Positions 27,255 through 36,596 of a stretch of 64,000 nucleotides of DNA are shown here, one piece after another. Under the pieces are notes generated by a model, which saw only the letters and a list, made by a program, of their open reading frames with translations, did not search any database and was not told the origin of the DNA. Source of the DNA: Variovorax paradoxus (GTDB lineage Bacteria; Pseudomonadota; Gammaproteobacteria; Burkholderiales; Burkholderiaceae_C). The number at the start of each line of letters is the position of its first letter. Position 1 is the stretch's first letter. The translations under genes and the position numbers were made by a program. The stretch covers positions 4,030,001-4,094,000 of the forward strand of contig NZ_CP046622.1 of NCBI RefSeq assembly GCF_009755665.1, in the 5' to 3' direction.

Positions 27255-28808
27255 ATGCCTTCCAGGCCCAGGCTTTTGCCTCTTTCCGCAGCGCTCGCAA
27301 GTCTCTTTGCCACCCTGCTCGCACTGCCGGCCCAAGGCCAGACACTGAACGAACTCTACGAATCCGCCCGCGGCTTCGACGCCACCTACCAAGGTGCGCG
27401 CGCCCAGTACGAGGCGAACGTGGCGCGTGCCGCGCAGGCCAAGGCGGGCATTCTTCCCGCGGTGGGGCTCACGGCCGGCGCCACGCGCAACAACCTCGAC
27501 ATCGACACCCTCACTGGTGCCGGCCGCGGGGCCAGCACGCCGCGCGACTTCACCACGCAGAACGTCGGCATCAACGCCACGCAACCGATCTACCGGCCCG
27601 CCAACTGGGCCACCTACGAGCAAGGCAAGCGCCAGGCCGAGATTGCCGAGGCCGTGCTCACCGCGGCCGAGCAGGACCTGATCGTTCGCGTGAGCCAAGC
27701 GTATTTCGACGTGCTCGCCAGCCAGGACAGCCTGACGCTGGTGCGCGCGCAAAAGGTGGCCGTGGCCGAGCAGCTCGCGTCGGCCAAGCGCAATTTCGAG
27801 GTCGGCACCTCCACCATCACCGACACGCGTGAAGCGCAGGCGCGCTACGACCTCGTCATTGCGCAGGAGATTGCCGCCGAGAACGACCTCCAGGTCAAGA
27901 AGATCGTCCTCGACCAGCTGGTCGGCCGTCCCGGGAGCGTGCCGGTTCCGTTGGCGCAGCCCGTGGTGCTGCCGACGGCCATGCCGGCAAACATCGATGC
28001 CTGGGTCGCACAGGCCGAAGAAGCGCACCCCTCCATCCGCCAGGCGCGGCTCGGCCTCGATGTGGCCGGCCTCGAAATCCGCAAGGCCGAAGCCGGCCAC
28101 AAGCCCACGCTGGACGCCAACCTGGGCTACAACATCACGCGCAATCCGCAAGGCACGAGCACCAGCACCGTGGGCACGCGCATCGATGCCGCATCGGTGG
28201 GCGTGGTGTTCAACATGCCGCTCTTCGCGGGCTTTGCCACCGAAAACCGGATCAAGGAAACGCTGGCGCTCGAAGACCAGTCGCGAAGCGTGCTCGAGGG
28301 CACCCGCCGCAGCGTGGCGCAGGCCACGCGCGCGGCCTACCTCGGGCTGGTGTCCGGTGCGGGGCAGGTCAAGGCGCTCGAAGCCGCCGAGGCCTCGAGC
28401 CAGAGCGCGCTCGACGCCAACCGGCTCGGCTACCAGGTGGGCGTGCGCATCAACATCGACGTGCTCAATTCGCAAAGCCAGCTCTACCAGACCAAACGCG
28501 ACCTCGCGCAGGCCCGCTACAACGTGCTGCTGGGCAACCTCAGGCTGCGCCAGGCCAACGGCACGCTGACGGTGGACGACATGAATGCGATCAACGCAAC
28601 GCTGGCGAAGAACGGAAGTGCCTCTTCGCAGCCTGCGCAACCTTCGCTTGGCGAGCGCCCGCAGACGGCGCCTTCGACAGTGGTGCCGGTCACTCCGCCG
28701 AGCATTCCCGTGGTGCCACCCGTGCCGGTGCCGCCGTTCAATCCGCCGGCACCGACGATGCCTTCGGCACCGCCGCCACCGGTCATCCTGAATCCCCCCG
28801 CTCGCTGA
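27255..28808 (+). CDS. TolC family outer-membrane efflux protein
   Basis: A 517-residue outer-membrane channel. The signal peptide ends at ALPAQGQ (about residue 28), followed by the typical TLNELYESARGFDATYQGA and, at mid-protein, HPSIRQARLGLDVAGLEIRK, the two OEP repeats that build the tunnel. GTSTITDTREAQARYDL and GVRINIDVLNSQSQLYQTKR are the conserved repeat ends. The last 75 residues are a Pro/Val-rich tail (PPVPVPP, PPPPV) not usual in TolC. Exports through an inner-membrane pump encoded elsewhere. Confidence 0.92.
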   Translation: MPSRPRLLPLSAALASLFATLLALPAQGQTLNELYESARGFDATYQGARAQYEANVARAAQAKAGILPAVGLTAGATRNNLDIDTLTGAGRGASTPRDFTTQNVGINATQPIYRPANWATYEQGKRQAEIAEAVLTAAEQDLIVRVSQAYFDVLASQDSLTLVRAQKVAVAEQLASAKRNFEVGTSTITDTREAQARYDLVIAQEIAAENDLQVKKIVLDQLVGRPGSVPVPLAQPVVLPTAMPANIDAWVAQAEEAHPSIRQARLGLDVAGLEIRKAEAGHKPTLDANLGYNITRNPQGTSTSTVGTRIDAASVGVVFNMPLFAGFATENRIKETLALEDQSRSVLEGTRRSVAQATRAAYLGLVSGAGQVKALEAAEASSQSALDANRLGYQVGVRINIDVLNSQSQLYQTKRDLAQARYNVLLGNLRLRQANGTLTVDDMNAINATLAKNGSASSQPAQPSLGERPQTAPSTVVPVTPPSIPVVPPVPVPPFNPPAPTMPSAPPPPVILNPPAR

Positions 28809-28825
28809 GGATCCAGAGCCCGCGG

Positions 28826-30205
28826 CTACTCGAGCGTGGGTTCCGCTCTCGCCTCTTCTTCCAGAGGCGCGGCTCCGGTCGGCACGGGGTCCGCAGCCTG
28901 CGCAATGGCCAACACCGCCGCGGCGGTGCGTTCGGCCGCCCCGCGGTTCGACGATGAGAAAGCCAGCGCGGCCTGTGCCATGGCGGCGCGGCGCTCGGGG
29001 TTTTCGACCAGTTTGAGCGCCGCGGTCACGGCCTGCTCCATGTTCTCGACACGCAGCGAGGCACCGGCCGCAAGCGAAAGCTGAGCGGCTTCGGCAAAGT
29101 TGAAGGTCGAAGGGCCCATGACCACCGGGCAACCGCATGCCGCGGGCTCGATGAGGTTCTGGCCGCCCAGCGGTTCGAAGCTTCCGCCGAGCAGCGCAAC
29201 GTCGGCCAGCCCGTAGTAAAGCGCCATTTCGCCGAGCGAGTCGCCGAGCCATATCTCCGCATCGGTCGGCTGGCCGGCCGCGCTACGGCGTGCCACGGCA
29301 AAGCCCTGCGACTCGATGAGCGCGGCCACTTCGTCGAAGCGCTGCGGATGCCGCGGCACGATCATCCATTGCACGTCATGCACGCGCTTCGCAATCGAAC
29401 GGACCGCACCCTGCTCCGGCGGCACGGGCGACGTGGCGCCGAAGCGCTTGAGCACCTCGAGCAGCATGCGCTCCTCGCCGTCGCGCGAGCTCGCAAGCAC
29501 CACCATGGGCTTGGGCAGCCGCTCGCGCAGCGCCACGGCCGCGGTGAGCTGGCGCGCGTCGGGCGAGGCATCGAACTTGAGGTTGCCGTAGATGCCGGTG
29601 ACCTTGGCGCCAAGGGAAACCAGCCGGTGCGCGTCGGCCTCCGTCTGCGCCCACACGGCGGCCAACGCCGAATACGCGGGCCGCGCGAGCCAGCTCAGGC
29701 GCTCGGCCGCGGCCAGCGACTTTTCGTTGAGGCGCGCGTTGGCAAGCACCAGCGGAATGCGTCGCTCGGCGCAGGCGGCGGCCATCTCCGGCCAGACTTC
29801 GGTTTCCATCAGCACGCCGATGCGCGGCTGAAAGCGATCGAGGAAACGCGCCACCGCGCCCGGCGTGTCCCACGGCTGCCAGACCTGCGTGTCGCCGGGC
29901 TCGAGCAGCTTGGCGCCCTCTTCGCGACCGGTGGCGGTGCCATGCGTGAGGAGGATCGGAATGCCCGGGTACTGCCGCCGCAGCTCGGCAATCAGGATGG
30001 CGGCCGCGCGCGTTTCGCCGAGCGACACCGCATGCACCCAGCACTGGCCCTCGCCGGTGGTTGCGTCGTCGTAGTAGCCGAAGCGCTCCTCCACGGCCAC
30101 GCCATAGCCCGGCTCGGCCACCGCGCGGCGCCGCAGCTTGCGGCGAACCAACGGTTGCACAACAGTGGTGAAGACGCCGTACAGGCGCAGCAGCAGCGAA
30201 CGCAC
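28826..30205 (-). CDS. waaA: 3-deoxy-D-manno-octulosonic acid (Kdo) transferase
   Basis: A 459-residue glycosyltransferase of the KdtA/WaaA family. It has an N-terminal membrane anchor (RLYGVFTTVVQPLV), then WVHAVSLGETRAA with the catalytic Glu, MLTH-type PILLTHGTATGRE, LMETEVWPE, and the C-terminal FEPLGGQNLIEPAACGCPV donor site. It adds Kdo to lipid IVA at the inner membrane. I chose GTG 30205, since the frame upstream enters the phosphomannomutase gene; the stop of that gene is at 30211. The C-terminal 40 residues are an acidic extension. Confidence 0.93.
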   Translation of the reverse strand: MRSLLLRLYGVFTTVVQPLVRRKLRRRAVAEPGYGVAVEERFGYYDDATTGEGQCWVHAVSLGETRAAAILIAELRRQYPGIPILLTHGTATGREEGAKLLEPGDTQVWQPWDTPGAVARFLDRFQPRIGVLMETEVWPEMAAACAERRIPLVLANARLNEKSLAAAERLSWLARPAYSALAAVWAQTEADAHRLVSLGAKVTGIYGNLKFDASPDARQLTAAVALRERLPKPMVVLASSRDGEERMLLEVLKRFGATSPVPPEQGAVRSIAKRVHDVQWMIVPRHPQRFDEVAALIESQGFAVARRSAAGQPTDAEIWLGDSLGEMALYYGLADVALLGGSFEPLGGQNLIEPAACGCPVVMGPSTFNFAEAAQLSLAAGASLRVENMEQAVTAALKLVENPERRAAMAQAALAFSSSNRGAAERTAAAVLAIAQAADPVPTGAAPLEEEARAEPTLE

Positions 30206-30210
30206 GGGGT

Positions 30211-31593
30211 TCAGTGCGATGCTTCGGCCAGCGTCGCGTCGGCCTTGACGGTTCTGAGGAGCGCGAGCATCTCGGCTTCGATGCGCTTGAGCGCCGCATC
30301 GGTCTGGCCTTCGAAGCGCAGCACCAGCACCGGCGTGGTGTTCGAAGCGCGAATGAGGCCGAAGCCGTCGGGCCAGTCGACGCGCAATCCGTCGATGGTC
30401 GAGACCACGGCGGGTGCTGCAAAGCTTGCGCCTGAAACCAGCTTTTCGACCACCGCATGCGGCTCGCCTTCGGCGCACTTCACGTTGAGTTCGGGCGTCG
30501 AGAAGCTCGTGGGCAGCGCGTTGAGCGTGTCGCTCGCGTTCGGCGTCTTGCTCAAGATCTCGAGAAGGCGGCAGCCCGCATAGGTGCCGTCGTCAAAGCC
30601 GAACCAGCGCTCCTTGAAGAAGATGTGGCCGCTCATCTCGCCGCCGAGCGGGGAATCGATTTCCTTCATCTTGGCCTTGATGAGCGAATGGCCGGTCTTG
30701 AAGATCATCGGCTTGCCGCCCGCGGCCTCGATGGCCGGCGCCAGGCGCTGCGAGCACTTCACGTCGTACACGATGGTGCCGCCCGGCACGCGCGAGAGCA
30801 CGTCCTGCGCAAAGAGCTGCATCTGGCGGTCAGGGAAGATGTTCTGGCCGTCTTTCGTGACGATGCCCAGCCGGTCGCCGTCGCCGTCGAAGGCCAGGCC
30901 CAGTTCGGCGTCGCCCGTGGCCAATGCGGCCATCAGGTCCTTCAGGTTCTCGGGCCGGCTCGGGTCGGGGTGGTGGTTGGGAAAGTCGCCGTCGACCTCG
31001 CTGAACAGTTCGGTCACTTCGCAGCCGATGGCGCGGAAGATGGCGGGAGCCGAAGCGCCCGCAATGCCGTTGCCCGAGTCGACCACGATCTTGAGCGGGC
31101 GCGCCAGCTTGATGTCGCCGACGATGCGCTTCACATAGGCCTCGGTCACGTCGACATTGCGCACGCTGCCGCCGGGTGCGAGCCTGGCGGAGCCTTCTTC
31201 CATCACCTTGCGCAGGCCCTGGATCTCGTCGCCGTAGATGGCGCGGCCGGCCAGCACCATCTTGAAGCCGTTGTAGTCCTTCGGGTTGTGGCTGCCGGTC
31301 ACCTGGATGCCGCTGCTCGACAGCGTGTGCGCCGCAAAGTACAGCATGGGCGTTGTCACGGCGCCCACATTGATGACCTCGATGCCGGTGGCAACAAGGC
31401 CCTTGATCAGTGCTTCGGCGAGCGCAGGGCCCGACAGGCGGCCGTCGCGGCCCACGGCCACGGTTTTTTCACCGGCGGCACGGGCGGCGCTGCCGAAAGC
31501 CCGGCCGAGCGCTTCGGCAACCTCGGCATCGAGCGTGACGGGCACCACGCCTCGAATGTCGTAGGCCTTGAAAATCGACGCACTGAGTTGCAT
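30211..31593 (-). CDS. phosphomannomutase/phosphoglucomutase
   Basis: A 460-residue alpha-D-phosphohexomutase like AlgC. The phosphoserine loop is IQVTGSHNPKDYNGFK (active Ser near 108), the Mg-binding loop AFDGDGDRLG, and the sugar-binding loop GGEMSGHIFF. It interconverts hexose 1- and 6-phosphates for LPS and exopolysaccharide. It lies 5 bases upstream of waaA on the same strand, which fits LPS synthesis. manB, algC and pgm names are all possible. Confidence 0.94.
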   Translation of the reverse strand: MQLSASIFKAYDIRGVVPVTLDAEVAEALGRAFGSAARAAGEKTVAVGRDGRLSGPALAEALIKGLVATGIEVINVGAVTTPMLYFAAHTLSSSGIQVTGSHNPKDYNGFKMVLAGRAIYGDEIQGLRKVMEEGSARLAPGGSVRNVDVTEAYVKRIVGDIKLARPLKIVVDSGNGIAGASAPAIFRAIGCEVTELFSEVDGDFPNHHPDPSRPENLKDLMAALATGDAELGLAFDGDGDRLGIVTKDGQNIFPDRQMQLFAQDVLSRVPGGTIVYDVKCSQRLAPAIEAAGGKPMIFKTGHSLIKAKMKEIDSPLGGEMSGHIFFKERWFGFDDGTYAGCRLLEILSKTPNASDTLNALPTSFSTPELNVKCAEGEPHAVVEKLVSGASFAAPAVVSTIDGLRVDWPDGFGLIRASNTTPVLVLRFEGQTDAALKRIEAEMLALLRTVKADATLAEASH

Positions 31594-31704
31594 GAGAAGG
31601 CATTCCCTGTAGTTCTAAAGACCGAGCCATTGTAGGCAAGCAGTCTGGTACCCACATGTCCGAAAACGGCCAGTTGAAACGAGTCGAAACCGTATCATTT
31701 GTCC

Positions 31705-33303
31705 ATGCCTTCCACACATGCCTCCACCGAAGTGCTCGAGAGCGATGCCTGCTACCTGGCAATGAAGACGCACGACGCGCGCTTCGATGGCTCGTTCTTC
31801 ACGGCCGTGACCTCCACCGGCATCTATTGCCGGCCGGTCTGCCGCGTGAAGCTGCCGCGCCGCGAGAACTGCCGGTTCTTCCGCCATGCGGCGCAGGCCG
31901 AGGCCGAAGGCTTTCGCCCTTGCCTGCGCTGCCGGCCCGAACTGGCGCCGCGCGCGGCAAGCTGGTCCACCGAAGATGCCTCGCGCATCCTCGCGCTGCA
32001 GGCCGCACGCCTCATCGACGAACCCGATGCGTGGTCCGAAGACGGTCCGGGCGCCGCGCAGATTGCCGCGCGGCTCGGCGTGAGCGACCGCCACCTGCGG
32101 CGCATCTTCGAGGCGCAGTTCGGCGTCTCGCCCCTGCAGTACCTGCAAACGCGACGCCTGCTGGCCGCCAAGCAATTGATCGCCGACACGCGCCTGCCCA
32201 TGACGCAGGTGGCACTGGCCAGCGGCTTTGCGAGCGTGCGCCGCTTCAATGCCGCTTTCCTCGAACACTATGGCCTCAACCCGAGTGCGCTGCGGCGCGC
32301 GGGCGGTGCAGAGGGCGGCGAAGGCAAGACCATCGAAGTGCGCCTGGGTTTCCGTCCGCCCTACGACGTGAACGCGATGCTCGGCTTCTTTGCGCGCCGT
32401 GCGCTGCGCGGCGCCGAGGTTGCGTTCACGGCCGACGGCAAGGAGCCCGCAAAGGGCAGCACGCCCGCCTACGTACGGCTGGCCCGCACGCTGCGCGTGC
32501 AGCAAGGCGCGCAAACGCACGCCGGGTGGCTGCAACTGCGCTTCGACATGGAGCGCGAGCAGATGCTGCTCTCGGTCAGCGATTCGCTCGCCGCGGTGCT
32601 GCCCATCGTGATCAGCCGCGCACGCGCCATGCTCGACCTGGATGCCGAGCCGATGGCCATCAACACCGCACTGCACCAAGCCTTTCCACACGGCGATGGG
32701 CTGCGCGTGCCCGGCACAGTCGACGGCTTTGAGCTCGCGGTGCGCGCGGTGCTGGGCCAGCAGATCACCGTGGCCGCGGCGCGCACGCTGGGCTCGCGGC
32801 TGGTCGCGGCATTCGGCGAACCCATCGCCACGCCCATCGAGGGCCTGGACCGGCTGTTTCCGACGCCTGCCGCCGTTGCAGCGGCGAGCGGCGACGCGCT
32901 CGGGCAACTCGGCATCGTGCGCCAGCGGCAGGCCGCGCTGCAGGCCATTGCCCGCGAGGTCGGGGCCGGCAAGCTGGCGCTGCATGCGGGTGCCGATGTG
33001 CCCTCGACCATCGCGGCGCTGCAGGAGCTCCCCGGCATCGGCGCCTGGACCGCGCAATACATCGCCATGCGCGCGCTGCGCTGGCCCGACGCTTTTCCGG
33101 CGGGCGACGTCGCATTGCAGAAAGCACTGGGCGTGACGACCGCGCGCGCAGCAAGCGAGGCATCGCAGGCATGGCGCCCGTGGCGCAGCTACGCGGTGCT
33201 GCGCGCATGGCATGCGCCTTCACCCTCACCGGCCACTCCCGCGGACTCACCCGCGGCGGAATCTTCTTCCAGCAACATCACAACGGCAGGCGCCCCCGCC
33301 TGA
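31705..33303 (+). CDS. Ada-AraC-AlkA fusion: DNA-3-methyladenine glycosylase with regulator domains
   Basis: A 532-residue fusion. Residues 10-75 are the Ada zinc domain, with four Cys (STGIYCRPVCRVK and FRPCLRCRPE); the first takes methyl groups from phosphotriesters in Ada. Residues 95-195 are an AraC HTH pair (LGVSDRHLRRIFEAQFGVSP and SGFASVRRFNAAF). Residues 215-490 are an AlkA glycosylase with ELPGIGAWTAQYIAMRALRW (HhH) and the catalytic Asp in FPAGDVAL. It probably senses alkylation damage, regulates its own operon and excises 3-methyl purines. The ogt gene follows 6 bases later. Confidence 0.93.
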   Translation: MPSTHASTEVLESDACYLAMKTHDARFDGSFFTAVTSTGIYCRPVCRVKLPRRENCRFFRHAAQAEAEGFRPCLRCRPELAPRAASWSTEDASRILALQAARLIDEPDAWSEDGPGAAQIAARLGVSDRHLRRIFEAQFGVSPLQYLQTRRLLAAKQLIADTRLPMTQVALASGFASVRRFNAAFLEHYGLNPSALRRAGGAEGGEGKTIEVRLGFRPPYDVNAMLGFFARRALRGAEVAFTADGKEPAKGSTPAYVRLARTLRVQQGAQTHAGWLQLRFDMEREQMLLSVSDSLAAVLPIVISRARAMLDLDAEPMAINTALHQAFPHGDGLRVPGTVDGFELAVRAVLGQQITVAAARTLGSRLVAAFGEPIATPIEGLDRLFPTPAAVAAASGDALGQLGIVRQRQAALQAIAREVGAGKLALHAGADVPSTIAALQELPGIGAWTAQYIAMRALRWPDAFPAGDVALQKALGVTTARAASEASQAWRPWRSYAVLRAWHAPSPSPATPADSPAAESSSSNITTAGAPA

Positions 33304-33309
33304 AATGTC

Positions 33310-33804
33310 ATGAAGTTCAAGACCAAAGTCATCTACACATCGCACATCGACACGCCGCTTGGCGGCATCACCATGGCCGCCACCGACGAAGGCCTGGCGG
33401 GCGTCTGGTTCGACCAGCAACGCCATTGGCCAAACACCACGGGCTGGCAAACCAAGGACGACCACCCCGCGCTCGTTGAAGCCGGCGCGCAGTTGCGCGA
33501 CTACTTTGCCGGCAAGCGCGACACCTTCGATATGAAGCTCGATCTTTCGCACGGCACTGCCTTCCAGCAGAGCGTGTGGCAGGCACTGCTTGCCATACCC
33601 GCGGGCAAGACCTTGACCTACGGCGCACTGAGCGCAAACGTGGGCAACCCGACCGCGGTGCGCGCGGTGGGCGCGGCCGTGGGGCGCAACCCGATCAGCG
33701 TGATCGTGCCCTGCCATCGCGTGCTCGGCGCCAACGGCTCGCTGACCGGTTACGCTGGCGGGCTCCACCGCAAGACCGCCTTGCTGGAACTCGAATCGAA
33801 ATAA
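33310..33804 (+). CDS. ogt: methylated-DNA-protein-cysteine methyltransferase
   Basis: A 164-residue O6-alkylguanine-DNA alkyltransferase. The acceptor motif ISVIVPCHRVLGANGSLTGY has the reactive Cys in PCHRV; the preceding TYGALSANVGNPTAVRAVG is the HTH that flips the base. It repairs O6-methylguanine by a suicide reaction. It lies 6 bases after the Ada-AlkA fusion and supplies the methyltransferase domain that the fusion lacks, so the pair together rebuild an adaptive response. Confidence 0.95.
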   Translation: MKFKTKVIYTSHIDTPLGGITMAATDEGLAGVWFDQQRHWPNTTGWQTKDDHPALVEAGAQLRDYFAGKRDTFDMKLDLSHGTAFQQSVWQALLAIPAGKTLTYGALSANVGNPTAVRAVGAAVGRNPISVIVPCHRVLGANGSLTGYAGGLHRKTALLELESK

Positions 33805-33843
33805 GGCCCGGCTCCGGCCGCGCGCGCACCCTCAAGAGAACGT

Positions 33844-34812
33844 ATGAGCACGACAACGAAAGACAACACTGCACCCGCCGACTCGCCGAAGCCCAAGGCC
33901 TGGCTCATCGATCTCGTGCTGCTGGGCGCACTCTGGGGAGCGTCTTTTCTTTTCATGCGCATCGGCGCGGCCGAATTCGGCGCCTTGCCGGCGGCCGCGG
34001 TGCGCGTCGGCGTGGCCACGCTCTTTTTGTTGCCGCTGCTGTTCATGCGCGGCCATGGCGCGGCGCTGGCACAGCACTGGAAGGCCTCGATGGCCATCGG
34101 CGTGCTGAACTCCGGCATTCCGTTCGCGCTGTTCTGCTTTGCACTGCTCACCATCAACAGCGGCCTGGCCGCGGTGATCAACGCCACGGTGCCGATGTTC
34201 GGCGCGCTGGTGGCGTGGGCCTGGTTTCGCGACCGGCCCGACGGCTCTCGCATCGTCGGGCTGATCATCGGCTTTGCGGGCGTTGCCATGCTCGCAAGCC
34301 GCAGCGCGGGCCTGCATGCCGATGCGGGCGGCAATGCCGCGCTGTGGGCCGTGCTGGCGTGTCTTGGCGCCTGCGCGAGCTATGGCGTGGCGGCCAGTGC
34401 CACGCGGCGCTACCTGGGCGGCGTGCCCGCGCTGGCCACGGCCACCGGCAGCCAGATCGGCGCCACGCTGTTCCTTGCGTTGCCCGCGCTATGGTTCTGG
34501 CCCGCGCAAATGCCCAGCCTGCGCGCATGGCTCGCATTGCTGGCGCTGGGCATTGCCTGCACCGGCCTGGCGTACATCCTTTTCTTCCGGCTCATCGCCA
34601 ATGCGGGACCGGCGCGCGCGCTGACCGTGACTTTCCTGGTGCCGGTGTTCGCGGTTTTCTACGGCGCGGTGTTCCTCGGCGAAAACATCACGCAGTGGAT
34701 GCTGATCTGCGCGGCCGTCATCGTGTGCGGCGTGGCGCTTTCCACCGGCCTTGTGAAGCTGTGGCCGCGTGCGGGCTCCGCCGCCGCTACATCGCCGCCG
34801 CGACCACGTTGA
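33844..34812 (+). CDS. EamA/DMT family transporter
   Basis: A 322-residue inner-membrane protein with ten predicted helices in two EamA repeats. The first opens LLGALWGASFLFMRIGA, the second LGIACTGLAYILFFRLIANA. These transporters export metabolites or amino acids. It lies 39 bases after ogt and could be in the same transcript. Its end overlaps the end of the convergent DUF1345 gene by 26 bases. Confidence 0.9.
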   Translation: MSTTTKDNTAPADSPKPKAWLIDLVLLGALWGASFLFMRIGAAEFGALPAAAVRVGVATLFLLPLLFMRGHGAALAQHWKASMAIGVLNSGIPFALFCFALLTINSGLAAVINATVPMFGALVAWAWFRDRPDGSRIVGLIIGFAGVAMLASRSAGLHADAGGNAALWAVLACLGACASYGVAASATRRYLGGVPALATATGSQIGATLFLALPALWFWPAQMPSLRAWLALLALGIACTGLAYILFFRLIANAGPARALTVTFLVPVFAVFYGAVFLGENITQWMLICAAVIVCGVALSTGLVKLWPRAGSAAATSPPRPR

Positions 34813-35443
34813 CCGACAACGCGAGCACCAGCATGTTGAAGGCAAAGGCGAGCACGCTGTGCACCAGCGTGATGCGCCGCATCTCGCGAGAAGTGGCCTG
34901 CACGTCCGACACCTGCGAGGTCATGCCGACCACGTAGGCGTAGTACAAAAAATCGAAATAGTCCGGCTCGTCCTTGCCCGGAAAATCCAGCCCGCCGTCG
35001 GGGGAGCCGTCCCGCTGGTCGATGTAGTAGCGGTGCGCGTAGTGAAACGCGTAGATCGTATGCATCATGAGCCAGGAGCCCACGAGTGCCACCAGCCCCA
35101 GCGCGATATGCGCGGCGCGCGCGGGGCCGCTCATCAGCTTGACCTGCTGCAGCAGCATGGCAATGGCAACCACGCTCGCACCAATCGCGACCAGCATCGA
35201 CACCAGGATCACCAGGTTGGGCTGGTCCAGCGATTGCGCGCGCTCGCGGGTTCGCTGTGCATCGAAAGTATCGGCCAGCCACCACGTGAGCACCAGGAAG
35301 ACCGCGGCGCCGGCACACCAGCCTGCAAGGCCGCGCGCCATCGGCTCGAGCGGGGCAACCGCCGCGACGGCAATGCCCGCGACCGCGCCATACAAGAGAC
35401 GCTCTGGGCCGGTGGTCGCGGAAAGATGTTCGTGCATGTTCAA
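34787..35443 (-). CDS. DUF1345 membrane protein
   Basis: A 218-residue protein with four to five membrane helices. The block DFPGKDEPDYFDFLYYAYVVGMT is the typical DUF1345 core (D-Y-x-D-F-x-Y-x-x-x-x-G-M). The function of the family is not known. Nothing in the neighbourhood suggests a role. It is convergent with the EamA transporter. Confidence 0.88.
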   Translation of the reverse strand: MNMHEHLSATTGPERLLYGAVAGIAVAAVAPLEPMARGLAGWCAGAAVFLVLTWWLADTFDAQRTRERAQSLDQPNLVILVSMLVAIGASVVAIAMLLQQVKLMSGPARAAHIALGLVALVGSWLMMHTIYAFHYAHRYYIDQRDGSPDGGLDFPGKDEPDYFDFLYYAYVVGMTSQVSDVQATSREMRRITLVHSVLAFAFNMLVLALSVNVVAAAM

Positions 35444-35646
35444 AGCTTAGCTTGAATACTTTTTCAGGCGCGCCGATGCCTGCATCGACACCGTCCTACA
35501 AGTACAGCGGCAATCAGCGCATGGGTTTTCGGCGTGCGCCCTATTAACTTGTCGGTCATCAAAAGGGAGCCCCGCCCGGAAGCACCGCGCGCATGAAATT
35601 GCGTGCCGAGCCCGAGGCATTTTTTTTGCCTTCTGAAGGACCTTTC

Positions 35647-36486
35647 ATGCTGCTGCCTCGCTCCCGCCCGCTCGCCAACACCGCAAGATTGACGACGCTG
35701 GGCACATTGGCCGGTGCCGGATTGATCTTTGCCCACGCAAGTGCCTGGGCGGAACCTTCACCCGCATTGGACCGCTTCAGTTTTTCGGTGGGAGCCTTCA
35801 GCGCCGATCCCAAATTCAACGCATCGGTCAGCTCGCCGTACGGCGCGCTGCGAACGCGCGACCTCGAGCCCGGCCGCGTGACCATGCCGCGCGTGACGGC
35901 CGACCTCCTGATCGGCGACAGCCACGGTCTCTCGTTCGACTACTACCGCTACAAGCGCGACTACTTCGGCCAGGCCGGCGGCAGCGAATCGCTCGGCGGC
36001 TTCGGTACGTTCAACGCCCTCGGCAACGCCAACCTCAACGTGAAGCTCGACTTCGCCAAGCTCTCGTACAAGTGGTGGCTGGGCACGGGCAACACGGTGT
36101 TCGGGCTTGGCGCCGGCGCGGCTTACTACCGCATCAATGTGGGCGCGAACGCCAACATTGCGGTCAACGGGCGCATCAGCCAGTTGAACGAAGACGCGAG
36201 CGACGATGCCATTGCGCCCTTGCTCGAAGTCGGCGTGCGGCACGCCATCAATCCGGACCTGCGCCTGTTTGCAGACCTCTCCGGCGTGCGCAAGGGCGGC
36301 GGGCGCTTTCACGGCAACATCTACAACGCCAGCGCGGGCGTGGAGTGGTTCCCGGTGAAGAACGTGGGCCTGGTGCTGGCCTACGGGGTCACCAACATCG
36401 ACCTGGCGCGCGAAAGCAGCACCGCCGAGACGCGGGTCAAGGTCAAGCTGCACGGGCCATCGGCCTTCCTCAAGGCGCGGTTCTGA
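35647..36486 (+). CDS. outer-membrane beta-barrel protein
   Basis: A 279-residue protein with a signal peptide (cleavage near ASAWA-EP, residue 35). The mature part has alternating amphipathic strands (LSFDYYRYKRDYFG, GLGAGAAYYRINVG, NASAGVEWFPVKNVGLVLAYG) and ends in FLKARF with a terminal Phe, the barrel-assembly signal. It resembles OmpW or related 8-strand barrels, but no specific family is clear. ATG 35647 follows GAAGGAC; an upstream in-frame ATG at 35593 would put 18 charged residues before the signal peptide. Confidence 0.75.
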   Translation: MLLPRSRPLANTARLTTLGTLAGAGLIFAHASAWAEPSPALDRFSFSVGAFSADPKFNASVSSPYGALRTRDLEPGRVTMPRVTADLLIGDSHGLSFDYYRYKRDYFGQAGGSESLGGFGTFNALGNANLNVKLDFAKLSYKWWLGTGNTVFGLGAGAAYYRINVGANANIAVNGRISQLNEDASDDAIAPLLEVGVRHAINPDLRLFADLSGVRKGGGRFHGNIYNASAGVEWFPVKNVGLVLAYGVTNIDLARESSTAETRVKVKLHGPSAFLKARF

Positions 36487-36596
36487 CGTTTTCCCTGCCG
36501 CAGCGGCCCCGTGCCATGCATGCCATGGGTGGGGCGCCGCGCGCATAGGTGCTTGCGATCATCGGCGGCCGCGCCCACGGCCCCTATGATCTTTTG

